A stretch of DNA of 64,000 nucleotides from Casuarina equisetifolia (Eukaryota > Streptophyta > Magnoliopsida > Fagales > Casuarinaceae). The notes under the pieces were generated by a model that was not told where the DNA came from, searched no databases, and was given only the letters and a program-made list of their open reading frames with translations. Both the position numbers and the translations under genes were made by a program. The DNA lies in NCBI GenBank assembly GCA_028551475.1, contig CM052362.1:11677816-11741815 (forward strand). Reading direction: 5' to 3'. Of the stretch, positions 60,740 through 64,000 are shown piece by piece; within the stretch, counting starts at the first letter, position 1; each line of letters opens with the position of its first letter.

Positions 60740-63700
60740 ACTAATACCCCTTTTCAAACCAAAGATTTGTGAAGATAAAATGCTCTAAGTTTGCTTAATA
60801 GATAATAATGTTGCTTCCCACTAAAGGCCTTGATAAAGATGTCTGTAGATTATTTTAAGCCTAGCAATTATAATGTTCAAATGATACCTCTTTGAATTTG
60901 TTCCCATATGAAATGCCAATCAATCTTAATATGTTTAGTTTTTTCATGTTGAATGGGATTAACTATTATTTTCTATCAGTTTCTTTGTTGCAAAAGAAAG
61001 GTATAGGCAACTTGAGAGCAAGTCCAAAATCTCTAAAAAAAACTAATGAGCCACATAATTCACATACCATGATGCTAAAGGCTCTATATTCAACCTCTAC
61101 TAAGGACCTCAACCTTGTTGGTTGTTTCTTCATTCTCTATATGAAATGAGAAAGCCCCTTAGCCTTACACAATATCCTATGAGCGATTTCCTCATCATCA
61201 ATTAAGTATCATAATCCAAATCATAGAAAGCCTATAGCTTTAATGGTGAAGAAGAAAGGAAGAGAAGTCCTTGGCCAAGTGCCTTCTCAATATACTTTGT
61301 AAGTCTAAGTATAGTGTCCATATGTGACTACTTGTTGAATGCACAAGTAAGATTTGACCTTGTAAGTATTAAGTACATTAATACTATAACCTAGTGATGA
61401 TAAAAGGATGAATTATTAAGGACTAGATCTCATCCTCTATCTAGCTTTATACAAGATCCTATGAGAGATCTCCTCATCATTAGTCAAGTTTCATAGTCTA
61501 AATCATAAAAGATCTTCAGCTTTAATGGTGAAGATGACAAGAAGAAAAGTCCTTAGCCAAGTGCCTTTTGGATATACTTTATAACCCAAAGTGCAATATC
61601 CCAGTGTGATCACTTTAGGGCATGAGAAAATTGACTCAATTGTTGAATGCATAAGTAAGATTTAACCTTGTAATTGTTAAGTACATCAATTTCCCAACCG
61701 AACAATGATAAAAGGATAGATCATTAAGGACTAGATCTCGTACTCTATCTAGATACTCAGCATCATGCTTTGCTGTCATAAGTTTTAAACCTTATTCTAT
61801 GAGAGTGATATCATGCTCAACCCTTAATAATCATGCGATAGGAATTAACTCCAATGATTACTTATGCTAGTTAACACATGTTCCATCTTTGGATTAAGCC
61901 ATCCCTATTTCCAAAAAAAAAACCTCAATTATCCAAATCTTTTATGTGAAAATTGGAATCCAAGTAACTTTCCAAATCAGCAATAGCATTAGTATTGTTA
62001 ATAGTGATCAATGTATTATCTACACAGAATCACTATAGTGTTGCCTTCATGATGAGTGAATAAGGCATAGTCAAGTTGTGACTACACATACCCTATTGTT
62101 GTGAATGTGTTTATAAACTTTGTGTACCATTAATCCAAGGCTTGTTTCAATCTATATAAAGACTTGCATAAGCAACACACTAGTCTCTTCCCTTGATTAT
62201 AATGTTCCTAAGATATATGCATGTATACCTCATCTAACAAATCACTATATAAGAGCGCATTATGGACATCCAAGTGGAATAATGGCAAATTATGGGTTGT
62301 TGCAAGAGAAATGATTGCACATAAATTAATCATCTTTGCGATGGGTGCAAAAGTCTTCTCATAATCAATCCATTCTTTTTAATGATAACTTTTTGCCATT
62401 AGCCTGACTTTATATCTCCCTACAACCCTTTTTAATTGTATTTTATCTTACACACTCATTTGCAATCAATTGCTCGTATCTAATTAGGCAACTAAAAAAT
62501 CTAATTAATGGTTCACCATTAAGGCCTCTAACTCGCAATCAATAGCCTTTACCTAATTATTATCCACAATTTCCTTCTAATAGGAAAAAAGGCTTCTAGA
62601 TGGCTAAAAATAAGGCTATAAAGTATTTGTGATGTGGTGAAAGTCAATCCATAGATAAAAGATTGGTAAAGGGATAATGAATGGATATCAAGTCCAAAGA
62701 TAGAGTGGAACATACATAACAAATGCTTATATGGGTGGTTTAGTAACTCCATTTGACTTATAAGATCTAGTTAGTGAAGGATAGGTATTTGGAGAAGGTT
62801 CTTGTGGTGCCTTTAAAGAATGCTCTAGAGGTTTTCCTAGTGGTGGAGCTAAGAGGTCTTATGAGGTTGTCCATGTTTGGGTAGGCATGGACTCATTCGT
62901 TAGGGATCTATGACTATCTAGTTATGGCTAGTTAATGGGCTGATAAGTGTCAGTGGAAAATGAAAACTTCAACTCATGGAAGATGACATTATAACTAACA
63001 AAGAATTTACTAAAAGTTAGGTCAAATAAAAGATATGCCTTCTAAGGAGGAAATCCCACAAAAATACAAGGTATTTCTCTAGGAGTAGTTTTGCTATCTA
63101 GGCAAAGTGAAATGGCATAAGATCAACACCAAAGACTTATAATGATCTACAATAAGAGGATGTCCATAAATGACCTCAAATGGAGTGTAGTGTGAAATGG
63201 CACATGATGAAAACCTATTTGTAAGGCAAGTTGCTATAAGAATATACTCCATCTAAAAAGGGGAAGGAATACCAACCTACAACATTAATGCTCTAATGAC
63301 ATTCAAAAGGTGTCAATGCTTGTATTTCACCACTTCATTGTTAAGGCATGTAAACATAACTACTTTCATATAGGATTCCTCATGAAATCAAGGATGAGGA
63401 AAATGAACAAAAAGAATTTAGTCCCATTATCTAACTAAATATGGTGGATAGAACACCTAAATTAGGTAGATACCATAACAACAAAAGATTGCATGATGGG
63501 AAATACTTGATTTTTAAACTTAATTAGGAATGTCCAAGTGATCCAATTTTTTTTTTCTAAAATAGTTAGGAAATAACTTGTACCATCATAAATAGGAACA
63601 CAATGTGGTCCCTAAAGATCCATGTGAACTAGTTGAAAAATTATGATTGTTTTGATTTGATTGTGGTGAAATGGAAACTAAGTTTACTAAGACAAAGGAT

Positions 63701-64000
63701 ACATTAAGCAAGAAAAATCATCAAGGTGCTCCAAAGTTTTACCATGCATGATAAGATGCTTGAAAGATGGATGACCAAAACATTTATGCCATAGATCATA
63801 GTTTAAGCTAAAAGTGGCATTACAAGCTATTTTCAAAGTTACATCATAATAAATTTTATAATACAAAATTCATACTATGACAAAAAGAAATCAAAATATG
63901 GATCAACTTCTATAGAAGACATCAAGTAATAAAGACCCTGTGAGCCTTATCCTACTTGATCACTATCCTAATCAAAATGTCCTAGAAAACACAAAAACTA
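60740..64000 (-). mobile_element. decayed Ty1/copia remnant, runs off the right edge
   Basis: Minus-strand remnants, right to left: RT start (AIDCKWVCKIKY-like near 62440; EWIDYEKTFAPI-like near 62370), RT core (ALLYSDLLDEVYMHI near 62220; LVCCLCKSLYRLKQA near 62160), the position of the usual YVDD loop read as CVDNTLITINNTNA near 62020, the NQLSQF-like block near 61640, and the RNase H end (NPIQHEKTKHIKIDWHF near 60940; DIFIKAFSGKQHYYLLSKL near 60820). Upstream of RT (62760-64000) only eroded integrase-like sequence remains. It contains an internal tandem duplication. The 5' part lies beyond the window. Confidence 0.75.
61155..61752. repeat. about 300-bp tandem duplication within the copia remnant
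   Basis: 61155 to about 61443 and 61444 to about 61752 align: ATCCTATGAG(C/A)GAT(T/C)TCCTCATCAT, AGCTTTAATGGTGAAGA, GCCAAGTGCCTT, GTTGAATGCA(C/T)AAGTAAGATTT and AAGGACTAGATCTC occur in both. The second copy keeps an extra segment carrying the NQLSQF-like RT/RNase H remnant, which the first lacks. Confidence 0.75.

Noticed and set aside
1-64000. CRISPR array, bacterial operon or organelle insertion
   Set aside because: No regularly spaced short repeats, no bacterial-type gene clusters, and no plastid or mitochondrial genes were seen; the window is ordinary plant nuclear DNA.

Overview
This is a stretch of plant nuclear DNA. The window is AT-rich, its genes are split by short and long introns with GT-AG borders, and it holds plant-specific families (WRKY, NHL-type LEA2). 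Plant retrotransposons fill the space between genes: Ty3/gypsy chromovirus, Ty1/copia, L1-type LINEs, TRIMs and a tRNA-derived SINE. The gene sequences look eudicot, probably a woody species with long TE-filled introns, but I cannot name the species from sequence alone.

I can reconstruct three protein-coding genes exon by exon, all on the minus strand. (1) 6976-9064: a two-exon LEA2/NHL-type membrane-anchored protein whose last 28 residues lie on a separate exon after a 1.3 kb intron. (2) 28434-38771: a ten-exon pinin-like gene of 424 aa (pinin/SDK/memA family, splicing-associated nuclear protein), with a degenerate copia element in its 4.3 kb last intron. (3) 49763-51700: a five-exon WRKY group IIb transcription factor of 500 aa, WRKY72/61/9-like. 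A fourth, weak exon-like segment lies at 58209-58361.

Most of the rest is mobile DNA of several ages. 1-5.2 kb: a TRIM-like remnant and a decayed L1 LINE (endonuclease, RT, RNase H remnants, poly-A) that has a tandem duplication and a solo-LTR insertion. 11.9-16.6 kb: a decayed minus-strand copia element. 19.9-25.7 kb: a minus-strand chromovirus with both LTRs and a 5-bp target duplication, carrying a nested complete TRIM. 41.3-44.7 kb: large direct repeats and an internally deleted gypsy remnant. 45.4-47.1 kb: a second L1 remnant interrupted by a SINE with a perfect 12-bp target duplication. 60.7 kb to the window end: a third copia remnant, open at the right edge.

The three genes do not form a pathway; they are ordinary single genes separated by repeats. 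I found no CRISPR array, operon, true tRNA/rRNA gene or organellar insertion, and I do not claim a new biological system. The best-supported unusual observations are the nested, datable insertions (TRIM in chromovirus, SINE in LINE, solo LTR whose duplicated neighbour keeps the empty site), an in-frame stop-free intron inside the WRKY zinc finger, and a cluster of W-boxes just upstream of the WRKY gene. Exon borders come from reading-frame continuity, GT-AG rules and recalled family conservation, not from transcript data.
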